From Serratia marcescens (GTDB lineage: Bacteria; Pseudomonadota; Gammaproteobacteria; Enterobacterales; Enterobacteriaceae): DNA of 64,000 nucleotides. The notes beneath the pieces are model-generated. The model was given only the letters and a program-made list of their open reading frames with translations. It made no database searches and was not told where the DNA came from. Where the stretch lies: NCBI RefSeq assembly GCF_029846115.1, contig NZ_JARVZZ010000001.1, positions 4,986,084 through 5,050,083 of the forward strand. The letters are read 5' to 3'. The position numbers were made by a program, and so were the translations under genes. This document shows positions 8,109-18,249 of the stretch, piece after piece; the stretch's first letter is position 1; the number at the start of each line of letters is the position of its first letter.

Positions 8109-10355
8109 TTATCGGCCGCCGCGAATCAATCCGCCCATGCCGCGTCGCTCCATAAACGCCGCCACCAAATGGCGCACTTCCGTGGTCATCTGGGTGTTCA
8201 ACACCCGCTGCGCCAACATTTCGGCGTCGGCAAGGTCGATATGCCGCAGCAGGTATTTGATACGCGCCACGCTGCGGCCGTTCATGCTCAAGTTGCGATA
8301 ACCCATGCCCACCAGCAACAACGCGCCCATAGGATCGCCGGCCAGTTCACCGCACAGGCTAAGCTGCAGCCCGGCCGTTTTCCCCTGCTCGGCGATCAGT
8401 TTCAGCACCTGCAGCATCGCGGGATGCAAACTGTCATACAGCGAGGCGACCCGGGTGTTGTTGCGATCCACCGCCAGCAGGTACTGGGTCAAGTCGTTGG
8501 TACCGACCGAGATGAAATCAACGCGCCCGGCCAGATGCGGGATCAGGAAAATCATCGACGGCACTTCCAGCATCACGCCGATTTTCGGTTTCGGGATCGC
8601 GTAGCCGAGCACTTCTTCCACCTCGCGCCCGGCGCGGTCAATCAGGCGTTTGGCCTCGTCGACCTCTTCCAGACTGGTGATCATCGGCAGCAGAATGCCC
8701 AGGTTGCCGGTGCCAGCGTTGGCGCGCAGCATCGCACGCACCTGAATCAAAAAGATCTCCGGCTGATCCAGGGTAATGCGGATGCCGCGCCAGCCCAGGC
8801 AAGGGTTCTCTTCGCTGATCGGCATATAGGGCAGCTGCTTGTCGGCACCGATGTCCAGGGTGCGCAGCGTGACCGGCTTGCTCGGGTAAAGCTGCAGCAT
8901 GCCCTGGTACTGCGCGACCTGCTCCTCTTCGGAAGGGAAGCCGCTTTGCAACATAAAGGGGATTTCGGTGCGGTATAGCCCCACGCCATCCACCCGGCCG
9001 CCCAACAGCTGTTCATGTTCCGGGCTGAGGCCGGCATTCAGCATCACCTGAATGCGTTCGCCGCTTTTCAACTGCGCCGGCTGTTCGACGTCGTCTTCCG
9101 CCAGCTTGCTCAGCTCCAGCTCTTCGCTGATCAGCCGTTGATATTCCTGCACCAGTACCGGCTCAGGATCGACCAGCAGTTCACCGCGATAACCGTCGAC
9201 GATCAGCAGCCGCTGGCTGAGCAGAGCAGGCTGGATGTCGGCGCCCATTACCGTCGGCACCCCCATCGCCCGCACCAAAATCGCCGCATGCGAGTTGGCG
9301 GCGCCGTCGCGCACCACCACGCCGACCAGGCGGTCCTGCGGCACTTCGGCCAGCAATGTCGCGGTCAGTTCATCCGCCACCAGCACAAAACGCGCCGGCC
9401 ACTGGGTGGCGCCCTGGGTGGTGTCGTCGAGGTGGAACAGCAGACGCTGGCCCAGCGCGCGCAGGTCGCTGCCGCGCTCGCGCATGTAGGTGTCCTGCAG
9501 TTTGGCGAACTGCTCGGCAAAGGCTTCTATCACCTGTTTCACCGCCCACTCCGCCACCGAACCGTTGTCGATTTCGGCGAACAGTTCACGCTTGAGACGG
9601 GCGTCGTTTAACAGGTGAGAATAAAGATCGAAAATCGCCGCGCTCTCTTTTTGCGAACTGGCGGCAAAACGCTTGCTGAAGCGACGAAATTCCGCGCCGG
9701 CCTCTTCCAGCGCCAGCGTCAGGCGCTCGCGCTCGCTGGCGGTGTCCAGCGTCGACGCGCGGTACACCTGATCGAGCGAAGGCTGGCTGCTGTCCTGCCA
9801 CCCTTCCGCCACCGCCACGCCGGGCGAGGCCGCCAGCGCGCGCACGCGCGTTTGGCGATACTGGCCGAAAATGGCATTAAGCTGCGACTGTGAAAGGATC
9901 CCGGCCATCTGCGTAGCCAGGGTGACCATGAAAGACTCTTCGCTTTCGTCAAACTGGCGCAGCTCGCGCTGCTGCACCACCAGCACGCCCAGCAGCTGGC
10001 GCCGATGAATGATTGGCACCCCGAGGAAGGATCGGAAACGATCCTCTTTCACCTGCGGAACGTATTTGAAACTGGGGTGGCTTTGGGCATCGGCCAGGTT
10101 GATAGGCTCGGCCCGGCGGCCGACCAACCCGACGACGCCCTCGTCAAACGCCAATGCGATAGTGCGCCCGCGCGGCTTTTTCAGCCCGCGCGTGGCCATC
10201 AGGTAGTAACAGCGGCGGTCGTTGTCCGCCAGGTAGATGGAACACACTTCGGTGTCCATCGCCAGACAGGTTTCATTGACCAGCAGATCCAGCGCATCCG
10301 TCAGACTGGCCGCCGCGGCCACCTTCTCTACAATTTCTCGCAAGCGCGTGAGCAT
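8109..10355 (-). CDS. ptsP: PTS-Ntr enzyme I (PEP-protein phosphotransferase PtsP)
   Basis: First enzyme of the nitrogen-related phosphotransferase system; it phosphorylates NPr with PEP, which then passes phosphate to EIIA-Ntr to tune K+ uptake and nitrogen/carbon balance. 748 aa. An N-terminal GAF domain (about residues 1-170) is followed by the enzyme I domains: phospho-His in GAANSHAAILVRAMG (about residue 356), the PEP-binding TIM barrel with LYRTEIPFM and GVMLEVPSM, and the active-site Cys in LCGELAGD near the C-terminus. It starts 12 bases after rppH, so rppH-ptsP form an operon as in E. coli. Confidence 0.97.
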   Translation of the reverse strand: MLTRLREIVEKVAAAASLTDALDLLVNETCLAMDTEVCSIYLADNDRRCYYLMATRGLKKPRGRTIALAFDEGVVGLVGRRAEPINLADAQSHPSFKYVPQVKEDRFRSFLGVPIIHRRQLLGVLVVQQRELRQFDESEESFMVTLATQMAGILSQSQLNAIFGQYRQTRVRALAASPGVAVAEGWQDSSQPSLDQVYRASTLDTASERERLTLALEEAGAEFRRFSKRFAASSQKESAAIFDLYSHLLNDARLKRELFAEIDNGSVAEWAVKQVIEAFAEQFAKLQDTYMRERGSDLRALGQRLLFHLDDTTQGATQWPARFVLVADELTATLLAEVPQDRLVGVVVRDGAANSHAAILVRAMGVPTVMGADIQPALLSQRLLIVDGYRGELLVDPEPVLVQEYQRLISEELELSKLAEDDVEQPAQLKSGERIQVMLNAGLSPEHEQLLGGRVDGVGLYRTEIPFMLQSGFPSEEEQVAQYQGMLQLYPSKPVTLRTLDIGADKQLPYMPISEENPCLGWRGIRITLDQPEIFLIQVRAMLRANAGTGNLGILLPMITSLEEVDEAKRLIDRAGREVEEVLGYAIPKPKIGVMLEVPSMIFLIPHLAGRVDFISVGTNDLTQYLLAVDRNNTRVASLYDSLHPAMLQVLKLIAEQGKTAGLQLSLCGELAGDPMGALLLVGMGYRNLSMNGRSVARIKYLLRHIDLADAEMLAQRVLNTQMTTEVRHLVAAFMERRGMGGLIRGGR

Positions 10356-10367
10356 AGTCGGCTTAAC

Positions 10368-10895
10368 TTAACCTCTCTTTCGGCGATAAGCGGGGGCCTG
10401 TCGCGGCGCCGCCTGCTCTTGCATCGGCATCACGGTCACGGCGAATTCTTTCATCACCCGGCGGTAGACGTCGCGTTTGAACGACACCACCTGGCGCACC
10501 GGATACCAGAAGCTCACCCAGCGCCAACCGTCGAACTCCGGCGTGCTGCTGCGCTGCATATTGATATCAGCGTCATTGCACAGTAGCTGCAACAAAAACC
10601 ATTTTTGCTTTTGGCCGATACAAACCGGCTTTGTGTCCCAACGCACCAAACGTTTCGGCAATTTATAGCGCAACCAGTTGCGGGTCGAAGCCAGGATGCG
10701 CACATCCTTTTTACTCAGCCCCACTTCTTCGAACAGCTCACGGTACATCGCCTGCTCCGCAGTTTCGCCAGGGTTAATCCCACCTTGGGGAAACTGCCAG
10801 GAGTGCTGACCGTAACGGCGGGCCCATAAGACCTGCCCCTGACGATTACAGATTACGATACCAACATTCGGGCGGTAGCCATCATCATCGATCAC
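10368..10895 (-). CDS. rppH: RNA pyrophosphohydrolase
   Basis: Nudix hydrolase that converts 5'-triphosphate (or diphosphate) mRNA ends to monophosphate, which starts RNase E-dependent decay. 175 aa. The Nudix box lies at residues 38-60: [16 protein letters not shown] with the downstream EEVGL, giving all Gly, Glu and Arg positions of the GX5EX7REUXEEXGU pattern. N-terminus [17 protein letters not shown] is typical of RppH. First gene of the rppH-ptsP unit, divergent from mutH across a 696-base spacer. Confidence 0.97.
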   Translation of the reverse strand: MIDDDGYRPNVGIVICNRQGQVLWARRYGQHSWQFPQGGINPGETAEQAMYRELFEEVGLSKKDVRILASTRNWLRYKLPKRLVRWDTKPVCIGQKQKWFLLQLLCNDADINMQRSSTPEFDGWRWVSFWYPVRQVVSFKRDVYRRVMKEFAVTVMPMQEQAAPRQAPAYRRKRG

Positions 10896-11591
10896 CGGAC
10901 TACCTCGATAAGCTTAAATTCGCATAGATGTCCTGATTGTTTCACACAAGCTACAGGCGGTAAACCACTGCTTTACGGCACTGCGGGCCGGATAACATTG
11001 GGATAACTCACAGATATAGGCAAAGTTATAAACATACCCCACCCTTTCAGACCGGTTTTATTCACTTTTTCTGTGGATAGGTGTGTGTAGAACTCGAGGG
11101 ATAAGCCGGTAAAACTCTTAAACCCCAAAATCCCCTCCCAGCCCTAAAAAAACAAAATAACATTAAAAACATATAATTAAATAATGTTGTATCGTTATGT
11201 ACAGGGCAAAAATGTGATCTGTGCACGGTAAGGATCTTACCCTGGCGAAAGATCCATCAACGTCGTTTTTATCCACAGATTATCCGGGCAAGTTACGCAC
11301 AAAACGGACAAATTCGTAAAAAACCGCCCGAGTCAAGGCTGTAAATTGAACCAGTGATCGGCAAAAATTTGGGTTATCCCATAAATCTGTGGATAAATAG
11401 GTGTAAGATCCTGTTTATTGTCGGTGGCTTCAGGTGAACAAGCCCCAGGAGTGCATTGTCGGCCACGCAAGGAAAGGAAAAAAGTCATGTAAAATCATGC
11501 TACTATTATTCTTTTCCCCAGACGATAGCGGTTATCGCTCGCCGCGTATAATTGCAGTACGTTTTTCAACCATATTCGACAGGCTTGATTT
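10896..11591. promoter_or_regulatory. rppH-mutH spacer with DnaA boxes, probable DARS2 element
   Basis: No credible gene lies in this 696-base spacer. It carries two perfect DnaA boxes in opposite orientation, TTATCCACA at 11269-11277 and TGTGGATAA at 11388-11396, one near-perfect box TGTGGATAG at 11072-11080, and weaker matches at 11058-11066 (TTATTCACT) and 11293-11301 (TTACGCACA). In E. coli the same spacer between rppH (ygdP) and mutH holds DARS2, a DnaA-reactivating sequence that promotes replication initiation with IHF and Fis. Position plus boxes make homology likely. I could not identify convincing IHF or Fis sites by eye. Promoters of both flanking genes must also lie here. Confidence 0.75.
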
Positions 11592-12278
11592 ATGGCGTTT
11601 TTATCCTCTTTGCCGCCTCCGCCGGAAAATGAACGGCAGCTGTTCGAACGCGCTCAGGCGCTGGCAGGCGCCAGCTTTGGCGAGCTGGCCGCCCGCGCGC
11701 AGTTGCCGATCCCCAAAGATCTGAAGCGTGATAAAGGTTGGGTGGGCATGCTGCTGGAACGGTATCTCGGCGCCATGGCCGGCAGCAAACCGGAGCAGGA
11801 CTTTCCCGAACTGGGCATCGAGCTGAAAACCATTCCTGTCGACGCCGCCGGTAAACCGCTGGAAACCACTTTTGTCTGCGTTGCTCCTCTCACCGGCAAC
11901 AGCGGCGTCACCTGGGCCAGCAGCCACGTTCGCCACAAGCTGGCGCGCGTCTTGTGGATACCGGTAGAAGGCGAACGGCAGATCCCGCTGGCCGAACGCC
12001 GCGTCGGTTCGCCGCTGCTGTGGAGCCCGAGCACTGCAGAAGAAGAGATGTTGCGCCGCGATTGGGAAGAGTTGATGGATCTGATCGTGCTCGGCCACGT
12101 AGAGCGCATCACCGCACGCCATGGCGAAGTACTGCAGCTGCGCCCCAAAGCGGCCAACAGCAAGGCGCTCACCGAAGCCATCGGCGAACAGGGGCAACCT
12201 ATCATGACGTTACCGCGCGGTTTCTATCTGAAAAAGAGTTTTACCGGTGCGCTGCTGGCAAGACATTTCTCAATCTAA
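11592..12278 (+). CDS. mutH: DNA mismatch repair endonuclease MutH
   Basis: Nicks the unmethylated strand at hemimethylated GATC sites after activation by MutS and MutL. 228 aa. The catalytic residues Asp70, Glu77 and Lys79 are in place in [11 protein letters not shown] (residues 70-80), numbered as in E. coli MutH. The presence of MutH implies Dam-directed mismatch repair, which fits a gamma-proteobacterium of the enteric lineage. The start ATG at 11592 is preceded by GGCTTGATTT, a weak ribosome-binding site. Confidence 0.97.
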   Translation: MAFLSSLPPPPENERQLFERAQALAGASFGELAARAQLPIPKDLKRDKGWVGMLLERYLGAMAGSKPEQDFPELGIELKTIPVDAAGKPLETTFVCVAPLTGNSGVTWASSHVRHKLARVLWIPVEGERQIPLAERRVGSPLLWSPSTAEEEMLRRDWEELMDLIVLGHVERITARHGEVLQLRPKAANSKALTEAIGEQGQPIMTLPRGFYLKKSFTGALLARHFSI

Positions 12279-12380
12279 GCGATTTCGTTTAACTCTGGTT
12301 TAGCTCCCACTGTCAGCGCCACGATAAACGCGTATAATTCACGTTTTGCATTTATTAAGTATTAAAAGGTGTACCGGGCA

Positions 12381-13097
12381 ATGTTCGAATGGATTATGGA
12401 TCCCAATGCCTGGTTAGCGTTAGGTACGCTAACCATTCTTGAGATCGTACTGGGTATTGATAACATCATTTTTCTGTCGCTGGTGGTGGCCAAGCTGCCC
12501 AAAGCGCAACAGAACAAAGCTCGCCGGCTCGGGCTGGCCGCTGCCATGATTATGCGCCTGGCGCTACTGGCCTCTATCGCCTGGGTGATTCGCTTGACGC
12601 ACCCGCTGTTCACCGTGCTGGATCACGCTATTTCCGCCCGCGATCTGATCCTGTTGCTGGGGGGGCTGTTCCTGATTTGGAAAGCCAGCAAAGAGATCCA
12701 CGAAACCATCGAAGGATCGGAAGAAGAGCACCACACCAAGGTGCATAGCTTCTTCGGCGCGATCGTGCAGATTATGCTGCTGGATATTATCTTCAGTCTG
12801 GACTCGGTGATTACCGCCGTGGGTCTTTCCGATCATCTGTTCATCATGATGGCGGCAGTGGTGATCGCCGTCGGCGTGATGATGTTCGCCGCCCGGCCGA
12901 TCGGCGAATTCGTCAACCGCCATCCGTCGGTAAAAATGCTGGCGCTGGCGTTTCTGATCCTGGTGGGCTTCACGCTGATGCTGGAAAGTTTCCAGGTGCA
13001 CGTGCCGAAAGGCTACATCTACTTCGCCATGTTCTTCTCCATGTCGGTAGAAGCGCTCAATCTGATGCGCAGCAAGAAAAATCGCGCGCCGGAATAA
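12381..13097 (+). CDS. ygdQ: TerC family integral membrane protein YgdQ
   Basis: 238-aa membrane protein with about seven helices. TerC-family acidic motifs lie within the membrane: ILEIVLGIDNIIFLS near residue 20 and LLDIIFSLDSVITAV in the middle. The family is linked to tellurite resistance and metal (Mn2+) export or metalation of exported enzymes; the role of YgdQ itself is inferred. The ATG at 12381 gives the canonical MFEWIMDP start; the frame is open four codons further. Downstream of mutH as in E. coli. Confidence 0.9.
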   Translation: MFEWIMDPNAWLALGTLTILEIVLGIDNIIFLSLVVAKLPKAQQNKARRLGLAAAMIMRLALLASIAWVIRLTHPLFTVLDHAISARDLILLLGGLFLIWKASKEIHETIEGSEEEHHTKVHSFFGAIVQIMLLDIIFSLDSVITAVGLSDHLFIMMAAVVIAVGVMMFAARPIGEFVNRHPSVKMLALAFLILVGFTLMLESFQVHVPKGYIYFAMFFSMSVEALNLMRSKKNRAPE

Positions 13098-13105
13098 CCC
13101 TACCC

Positions 13106-13128
13106 GGAAGCCGCCATCGGCGGCTTCC
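13106..13128 (+). terminator. Hairpin after ygdQ
   Basis: Perfect 10-base stem GGAAGCCGCC/GGCGGCTTCC with an ATC loop lies eight bases after the ygdQ stop. Only a weak T-rich stretch follows, so termination is plausible but unproven. Confidence 0.5.
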
Positions 13129-13252
13129 ATCGCTTCGTTGCCCCCTCATTTCACTTTTTCTTATCAGATAAAGACTTATCTGAGACGCCCTCCGCCGAGA
13201 GTTTGCTAATCTTGAAAGAACATTGTTTTCTGCATAATCGAGGATCCGCAGG

Positions 13253-13471
13253 ATGAAAAAGTGGGTAATGGCAGTATCTGCGCTGGTGATGGTGGCCGGC
13301 CTGGCGGGATGTTCCAGCGACTACGTAATGGCGACCAAAGACGGCAACATGATCCTGACGCAAGGCAAACCGGAGATCGACAAAGACACTGGCCTCATCA
13401 GTTATAAAGACGAGAAAGGCAACCACCGCCAGATCAACGGCGATCAGGTTTCCCAGGTTATCGAACGCTAA
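13253..13471 (+). CDS. ygdR: YgdR family small lipoprotein (DUF903)
   Basis: 72-aa precursor. Signal peptide of 19 residues ending in the lipobox LAGC (Cys20), so the mature form is a lipid-anchored protein of about 53 residues. The body [20 protein letters not shown] is the YgdR/YgdI (DUF903) SH3-like fold signature. E. coli has the same gene between ygdQ and tas. Function unknown; an Asp does not follow the lipidated Cys (CSSD), so outer-membrane sorting is expected. Confidence 0.93.
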   Translation: MKKWVMAVSALVMVAGLAGCSSDYVMATKDGNMILTQGKPEIDKDTGLISYKDEKGNHRQINGDQVSQVIER

Positions 13472-13677
13472 TCATCGCCCGCCGGCTATCGCCCGCTCGA
13501 GCGCGGTAGCCCTCATTCGCGTCCGCGCGGAATCCGCTTCCCCCATCTTCACCGCTTGGTTATAGTCAGGAAAGGCGACATCGCCGCCCGACGGACTTTG
13601 CGCCGTCTTCTGACATTGGGCTCCTGTTTCACCGGGCCGCGCGGCCCGTCAGCGCTAACAAGAAAGGAAGGCCGTTA

Positions 13678-14718
13678 ATGCAATACCACCGTATTCCCCA
13701 CAGTTCTTTAGAAGTGAGCGTGCTGGGACTGGGCACCATGACCTTTGGCGAACAGAACAGCGAAGCCGACGCCCATGCGCAACTGGACTATGCATTGGCC
13801 GCAGGCGTGAACCTGATAGACACCGCCGAACTGTACCCGGTGCCGCCCCGCCCGGAAACCCAGGGCCTGACCGAGAGCTATATCGGCAGCTGGATCAAGG
13901 CGCGCGGCAATCGCGGAAAAATCGTCCTGGCCAGCAAAGTCTCGGGCCCGGTGCGCGGCACCGACAGCAGCATCCGCCCGCAGCAGGCGCTGGATCGCAA
14001 AAACATCCGCGCCGCGCTGGACGCCAGCCTCAAGCGGCTGAACACCGATTATCTCGATCTTTACCAATTGCACTGGCCGCAGCGCGCCACCAACTGCTTT
14101 GGCAAACTCAACTATCAATACACCGATGACAAAGCTACGGTTACGCTGTTGGAAACGCTGGAGGCGCTGACCGAGCAGGTGCGCGCCGGCAAGATTCGCT
14201 ATATCGGGGTTTCCAATGAAACGCCTTGGGGCGTGATGCGCTACCTGCAGCTGGCGGAGAAACACGAGCTGCCGCGCATCGTGTCGATTCAAAACCCGTA
14301 CAGCCTGCTGAACCGCAGCTTTGAGATTGGCCTGGCCGAGATCAGCCAGCACGAAGGGGTGGAACTGCTGGCCTATTCCAGTCTGGCGTTCGGTACTCTG
14401 AGCGGCAAATACCTCAACGGCGCTAAACCGGCCGGTGCGCGCAATACGCTGTTCACCCGCTTCAACCGTTATTCAGGGCAGCAAACCCAGCTGGCGATCG
14501 CCGAATACGTGGCGCTGGCCAAAAAACACGGGCTGGATCCTTCGCAGATGGCGTTGGCCTTCGTGCGTCAGCAGCCGTTCGTTGCCAGTACCCTGCTGGG
14601 CGCCACCACGCTGGAGCAGTTGAAAATCAACATCGACAGCCTCGATGTGGTATTGGATGAGGACGTGCTGCAGGCGCTGGAAGAGATCCATACCCGGTTT
14701 ACCATTCCGGCACCTTAA
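13678..14718 (+). CDS. tas: NADP(H)-dependent aldo-keto reductase Tas
   Basis: 346-aa aldo-keto reductase. The catalytic tetrad is visible: Asp and Tyr in LIDTAELYPVP (about residues 47-57), Lys in VLASKVSG and His in LYQLHWPQ. N-terminus MQYHRIPHSSLEVSVLGLGTMTFG is typical. E. coli Tas was found as a suppressor of tyrosine auxotrophy under starvation; the physiological substrate is unclear. An AAGGAAGG ribosome-binding site precedes the ATG. It has its own terminator downstream. Confidence 0.95.
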   Translation: MQYHRIPHSSLEVSVLGLGTMTFGEQNSEADAHAQLDYALAAGVNLIDTAELYPVPPRPETQGLTESYIGSWIKARGNRGKIVLASKVSGPVRGTDSSIRPQQALDRKNIRAALDASLKRLNTDYLDLYQLHWPQRATNCFGKLNYQYTDDKATVTLLETLEALTEQVRAGKIRYIGVSNETPWGVMRYLQLAEKHELPRIVSIQNPYSLLNRSFEIGLAEISQHEGVELLAYSSLAFGTLSGKYLNGAKPAGARNTLFTRFNRYSGQQTQLAIAEYVALAKKHGLDPSQMALAFVRQQPFVASTLLGATTLEQLKINIDSLDVVLDEDVLQALEEIHTRFTIPAP

Positions 14719-14724
14719 TACAGC

Positions 14725-14756
14725 CGGGGCGCAGCCAAGCTGCGCCCCGTTTTTTT
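14725..14756 (+). terminator. Rho-independent terminator of tas
   Basis: An 11-base perfect stem (CGGGGCGCAGC paired with GCTGCGCCCCG) with a CAA loop is followed by seven T residues. It ends exactly at the stop codon of the convergent lplT gene. Confidence 0.92.
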
Positions 14757-15939
14757 ACCGCCGCTGCGACCACCACAGCACGCTAATCGCCAGCGCAAAC
14801 ACCACGCCAAACCCTACGCCGACGCCCACCACCGGCACGCCCAGCTTCACTACCAGCGAATACAGCGCCAGCATCAGCAACATGGCGGCGTTTTCACCCA
14901 GGTTTTGCACCGCGATCGCATTGCCGGCACCGACCGAATGCTTGCCCCGCTCCTGCAGCAACGCATTGAGCGGCACCACGAAGAAGCCCCCCAGCATGCC
15001 GATGATCGCCAACAAGACATAGGCATTGAGCATGGTGGTTTGCAGCGCGAACACCGCGACCGCGACGCCGATCAGGATCCCGGCCGGCATGCAGCGTTTT
15101 ACCGTCTTCAGCGTGACGAAGCGCGCGGCGGCGCCGGCCCCCACCACGATACCGACGGCTACCATGGCGTTCAGCAGCGTCGGCGTGGCGTTATCGGCGA
15201 TGCCGAGCGCCACCGGTACCCACAGCACCAGCAGAAAACGCAGCGTCACGCCGGCCCCCCAGAACAGGCTGGTGCCGATCAAGGAGAAACGCGTTTGCCC
15301 ATCGCGCCATAACGTGACGCAGGCGGTGAAGAAGCTGTTCGTCATGGCCCGCGGGCGCCAGGATGCCCCCGGACGCGCCGCCGCCAAACGCGGAATATAC
15401 AGGTTGGCGACCACCGCCCCCGCGTAAACCAAGGCGCAGGCCGCCAGCGCCGCGACCACATGCCAGTCCGCCAGAATACCGCCGGCCACCGAACCGGTCA
15501 GAATGGCGGCGATGGTCGAGGCCTCCATCAGACCGTTAGCCTTGACTAGTTTTTCGCCGCTGGTGATCTCGCCCAGAATGCCGTATTTGGCCGGCGAATA
15601 CGCGGCGGCCCCCACACCGACCAGGCTGTAACCGAGAAACGGGTTGAACCCAAAGCAGATCACCAGCGCCCCCGCCAGCTTCAGGGCGTTGGCGAACATC
15701 ATCACCCGCCCTTTGGCGAAGCTGTCGGCCACCTGGCCGACAAACGGCGCCAGGATAATGTAGGTGGCGACGAAGGCCATCTGCAGGATCGGCTGGCTCC
15801 AATCCGGGTACAGCTGCTGCTTGATCAACGCCAGCGTGGCGAACAGCAACGCATTGTCGCCGAACGCCGAGAGGAACTGCGCACTGATGACGGCGATCAT
15901 GCCGCGTGACAACAAAGGGGATTCGGTCGAAGGATTCAT
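14755..15939 (-). CDS. lplT: Lysophospholipid transporter LplT
   Basis: MFS flippase that brings lysophospholipids (chiefly lysophosphatidylethanolamine) across the inner membrane for re-acylation by Aas. 394 aa, about 12 transmembrane helices; landmarks [18 protein letters not shown] near the N-terminus and [12 protein letters not shown] near residue 115. The start ATG overlaps the aas stop by one base (TGATG), so the pair is translationally coupled. Confidence 0.96.
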   Translation of the reverse strand: MNPSTESPLLSRGMIAVISAQFLSAFGDNALLFATLALIKQQLYPDWSQPILQMAFVATYIILAPFVGQVADSFAKGRVMMFANALKLAGALVICFGFNPFLGYSLVGVGAAAYSPAKYGILGEITSGEKLVKANGLMEASTIAAILTGSVAGGILADWHVVAALAACALVYAGAVVANLYIPRLAAARPGASWRPRAMTNSFFTACVTLWRDGQTRFSLIGTSLFWGAGVTLRFLLVLWVPVALGIADNATPTLLNAMVAVGIVVGAGAAARFVTLKTVKRCMPAGILIGVAVAVFALQTTMLNAYVLLAIIGMLGGFFVVPLNALLQERGKHSVGAGNAIAVQNLGENAAMLLMLALYSLVVKLGVPVVGVGVGFGVVFALAISVLWWSQRR

Positions 15940-18092
15940 CAGGCACTCTCCGGCTGTTCGGCCATATGACGCAGGGTGACAAAATCGGGTTTGCCGCTGC
16001 CGAGCACCGGCAGCGTTTTCAACAGGCGAATATCGCGCGGCACCGCCAGCTCAGGGCTGCCCAGCTCACGCGCCACCCGCAGCAATGCTTCGCGGGTGAT
16101 AGCAGGATCGGTGGTAAACAGCACCAGCGCTTCGCCTTTGCTGCTGTCGCTTTTGACGGTGGCGGCATGCAGTTTTTCCGGCGACAGCCGCTGCGCCAGC
16201 AATTCGACGCTCTCGAGCGACACCATCTCCCCCGCCAACTTGGCGAAGCGCTTCACGCGCCCGCGAATGGTGCAGTAACCTTGTTCATCCAGGCTGACGA
16301 TATCGCCGGTGTCGTACCAGCCCGGCTGCAGCACGCCGTTCGCATCTTCCGCCGCCGGCGGTTCCAGCTCGCCGGGGCGCTCAACCCGCAGATAGCCTTT
16401 CATGATATTCGGCCCCTTCAGCTGCAGGCGGCCGCCGTTATCGATGCCCGGCACCGCGATCAGGCGCGCCTCCATCTGCGGCATAATGCGGCCGACGGTA
16501 CCCACCTTGGTCGCCAGCGGCACGTTAATCGACACCACCGGCGCGCATTCGGTCACGCCATAACCTTCCAGAATGCGGATGCCGTATTTGTCCTGGTAGA
16601 TCTGTTTGGTGCTGTCCGCCAGTTTCTCCGCGCCGGCGACCACGTAGCGCAGACGGGCGAAATCATACGGATGCGCGAAGCGCGCATAGTTGTTGAGGAA
16701 GGTCGCCGTGCCGAACAGCACCGTGCAATTGCGGTCATACACCAGCTCCGGCACCACGCGATAGTGCAGCGGGCTGGGGTAGAGGAAAATACGGCTGCCG
16801 GTGATCAGCGGCGTGAGCAGCCCTACCGTCAGGCCGAACGAGTGGAACAGCGGCAGCGACGACATGAAGCGGTCGCGCGGCGTGAAGTCGGCGATGGTAC
16901 GAATTTGTTCGACGTTGGCCAGCAGGCTGGCGTGCGAATGCACCACGCCCTTGGGATGGCCTTCAGAACCGGAAGTAAACAGGATCAGCGCCGCGTCCTC
17001 CGGGCGTTGCGGCAACGCCGCGCGCTGCGGCTGCAGCAAATGCCGCAAAATCCACAGCTTGTCCGCCAGCGTGACGGTATCCTTCAGATCTTCCAAATAC
17101 ACCCAGTTGGCCTGCGTCACCTGCTCCGGCAGGTGGGTCAGCTTGCCCTTCTCCAGAAACTGGCGCGAGGTAACGATGGTCTTGATGCCGGCGGCGAGCA
17201 TCGCGCTGTTCAGGCCGTTAGCACCGGCGGTGTAGTTGAGCATCGCCGGAATGCGGTTGCGCAGCGAAGCGCCGAAGATCGCCGCCGCGGTGATGGTGGC
17301 ATTCGGCAACAGCAGCCCGACGTGTTCCCCTTCGGCGGTAAAGCGCTGCAGAATGCGGCTGACGCCCAGCGATTTCTTGATCAGCGCCTGATAACTGTCT
17401 TCTTTGAAAGCGATGTCTTCGATACAGGGCTTGCGGCGCCCGTAGCGGTGCTGCGCCGCCAGCAAGGCATGGAACAGGGTCTGCGGTTCGCGCGTATCCA
17501 TCCGCGCCCGCATCATGATCTGCATCAGCCGATCGCCCGCCAGCGCCCGGCGTTCGCGCGCGCGCGGCGCTTCCGGCATCGGCAGCGTGGTTGGCGGCAA
17601 GATGCGGATGCTGATTTGCGGGAACCAGCGGATCTTGAATACCCCGGCCATGCGGCCGAACCGGCTGAATTCGGGGCCGTCGATCCGCACCGGCACTACA
17701 GTGGCGCCCGATTTGGCGGCGATAAACGCCGCACCGTCGTAGATTTTCATCAGCGCGCCGGTCACGGTGATGCGCCCTTCAGGGAACACCACGATCGGCC
17801 GCCCCTGCTCGACCATCCGCACCAGCTGTTTGATGGCCATCGGCTTGGTGGGATCGAGCGAGACGAAATCGATGTAGGGCCGCAGCCAGCGCATAAACCA
17901 GCTCTCGCCGATGCTGGCGTAAACCGCAAACACCGGTTTAATCGGCAGGAACAGCGCCAGCAGCACGCCGTCGAGGAAAGAGACGTGGTTCGGCGTAATC
18001 AGCAGTTTTTGCCGATCGAAGTGCTGGACGTCCCCTTCGACCCGTACCCGAAACAGCAGGCGAAACAGCGCGCGCAGCAGTGAAAAGATCAT
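15939..18092 (-). CDS. aas: Bifunctional acyl-ACP synthetase / 2-acylglycerophosphoethanolamine acyltransferase
   Basis: Membrane-associated enzyme that re-acylates 2-acyl-glycerophosphoethanolamine in phospholipid repair. About 717 aa. The N-terminal acyltransferase domain has the HX4D motif (NHVSFLD, about residue 36) and FPEGRIT; the C-terminal AMP-binding domain has [12 protein letters not shown] and [10 protein letters not shown]. The frame is open to 18191, but the ATG at 18092 has an AGAAGGG site and gives the usual [11 protein letters not shown] start; the longer form would run into the OmrA RNA terminator. It forms an operon with lplT. Confidence 0.96.
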   Translation of the reverse strand: MIFSLLRALFRLLFRVRVEGDVQHFDRQKLLITPNHVSFLDGVLLALFLPIKPVFAVYASIGESWFMRWLRPYIDFVSLDPTKPMAIKQLVRMVEQGRPIVVFPEGRITVTGALMKIYDGAAFIAAKSGATVVPVRIDGPEFSRFGRMAGVFKIRWFPQISIRILPPTTLPMPEAPRARERRALAGDRLMQIMMRARMDTREPQTLFHALLAAQHRYGRRKPCIEDIAFKEDSYQALIKKSLGVSRILQRFTAEGEHVGLLLPNATITAAAIFGASLRNRIPAMLNYTAGANGLNSAMLAAGIKTIVTSRQFLEKGKLTHLPEQVTQANWVYLEDLKDTVTLADKLWILRHLLQPQRAALPQRPEDAALILFTSGSEGHPKGVVHSHASLLANVEQIRTIADFTPRDRFMSSLPLFHSFGLTVGLLTPLITGSRIFLYPSPLHYRVVPELVYDRNCTVLFGTATFLNNYARFAHPYDFARLRYVVAGAEKLADSTKQIYQDKYGIRILEGYGVTECAPVVSINVPLATKVGTVGRIMPQMEARLIAVPGIDNGGRLQLKGPNIMKGYLRVERPGELEPPAAEDANGVLQPGWYDTGDIVSLDEQGYCTIRGRVKRFAKLAGEMVSLESVELLAQRLSPEKLHAATVKSDSSKGEALVLFTTDPAITREALLRVARELGSPELAVPRDIRLLKTLPVLGSGKPDFVTLRHMAEQPESA

Positions 18093-18155
18093 GCCCTTCT
18101 CCCTTGGCCATGGAGGCGTAAATCGTTGTAGGGAAAAGAATACTATATGGCAGGC

Positions 18156-18249
18156 AAAAAAAAACCTACGCATCCGCGTAGGTTGGTGCAATTGAAAATG
18201 GCTTCAACATACAGAGTATGCTGATTTCTCACCAATCAATACCTCTGGG
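18156..18249 (-). ncRNA. omrA: OmrA/OmrB-type Hfq-dependent small RNA
   Basis: On the minus strand the sequence begins CCCAGAGGTATTGATTGG followed by TGAG at 18249, matching the conserved 5' end shared by E. coli OmrA and OmrB, which base-pairs with ompT, cirA, fecA, csgD and ompR mRNAs. It ends in the stem CCTACGC/GCGTAGG and nine T residues (plus-strand A-run 18156-18164), the usual intrinsic terminator. Length about 94 nt, against 82-88 in E. coli. In E. coli the two omr genes lie between aas and galR; only one clear copy is seen here. A TAGAGT box at about the -10 position precedes it. In E. coli OmpR activates transcription. Confidence 0.92.

Noticed and set aside
11434..11724. 96-codon frame overlapping the start of mutH
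   Set aside because: No ribosome-binding site, lies across the mutH start in another frame, and no similarity recognised.
15906..18083. 725-codon open frame on the plus strand opposite aas
   Set aside because: It is a high-GC shadow of aas; the translation is rich in Arg, Gln and His with no domain, and the opposite strand encodes a well-conserved enzyme.
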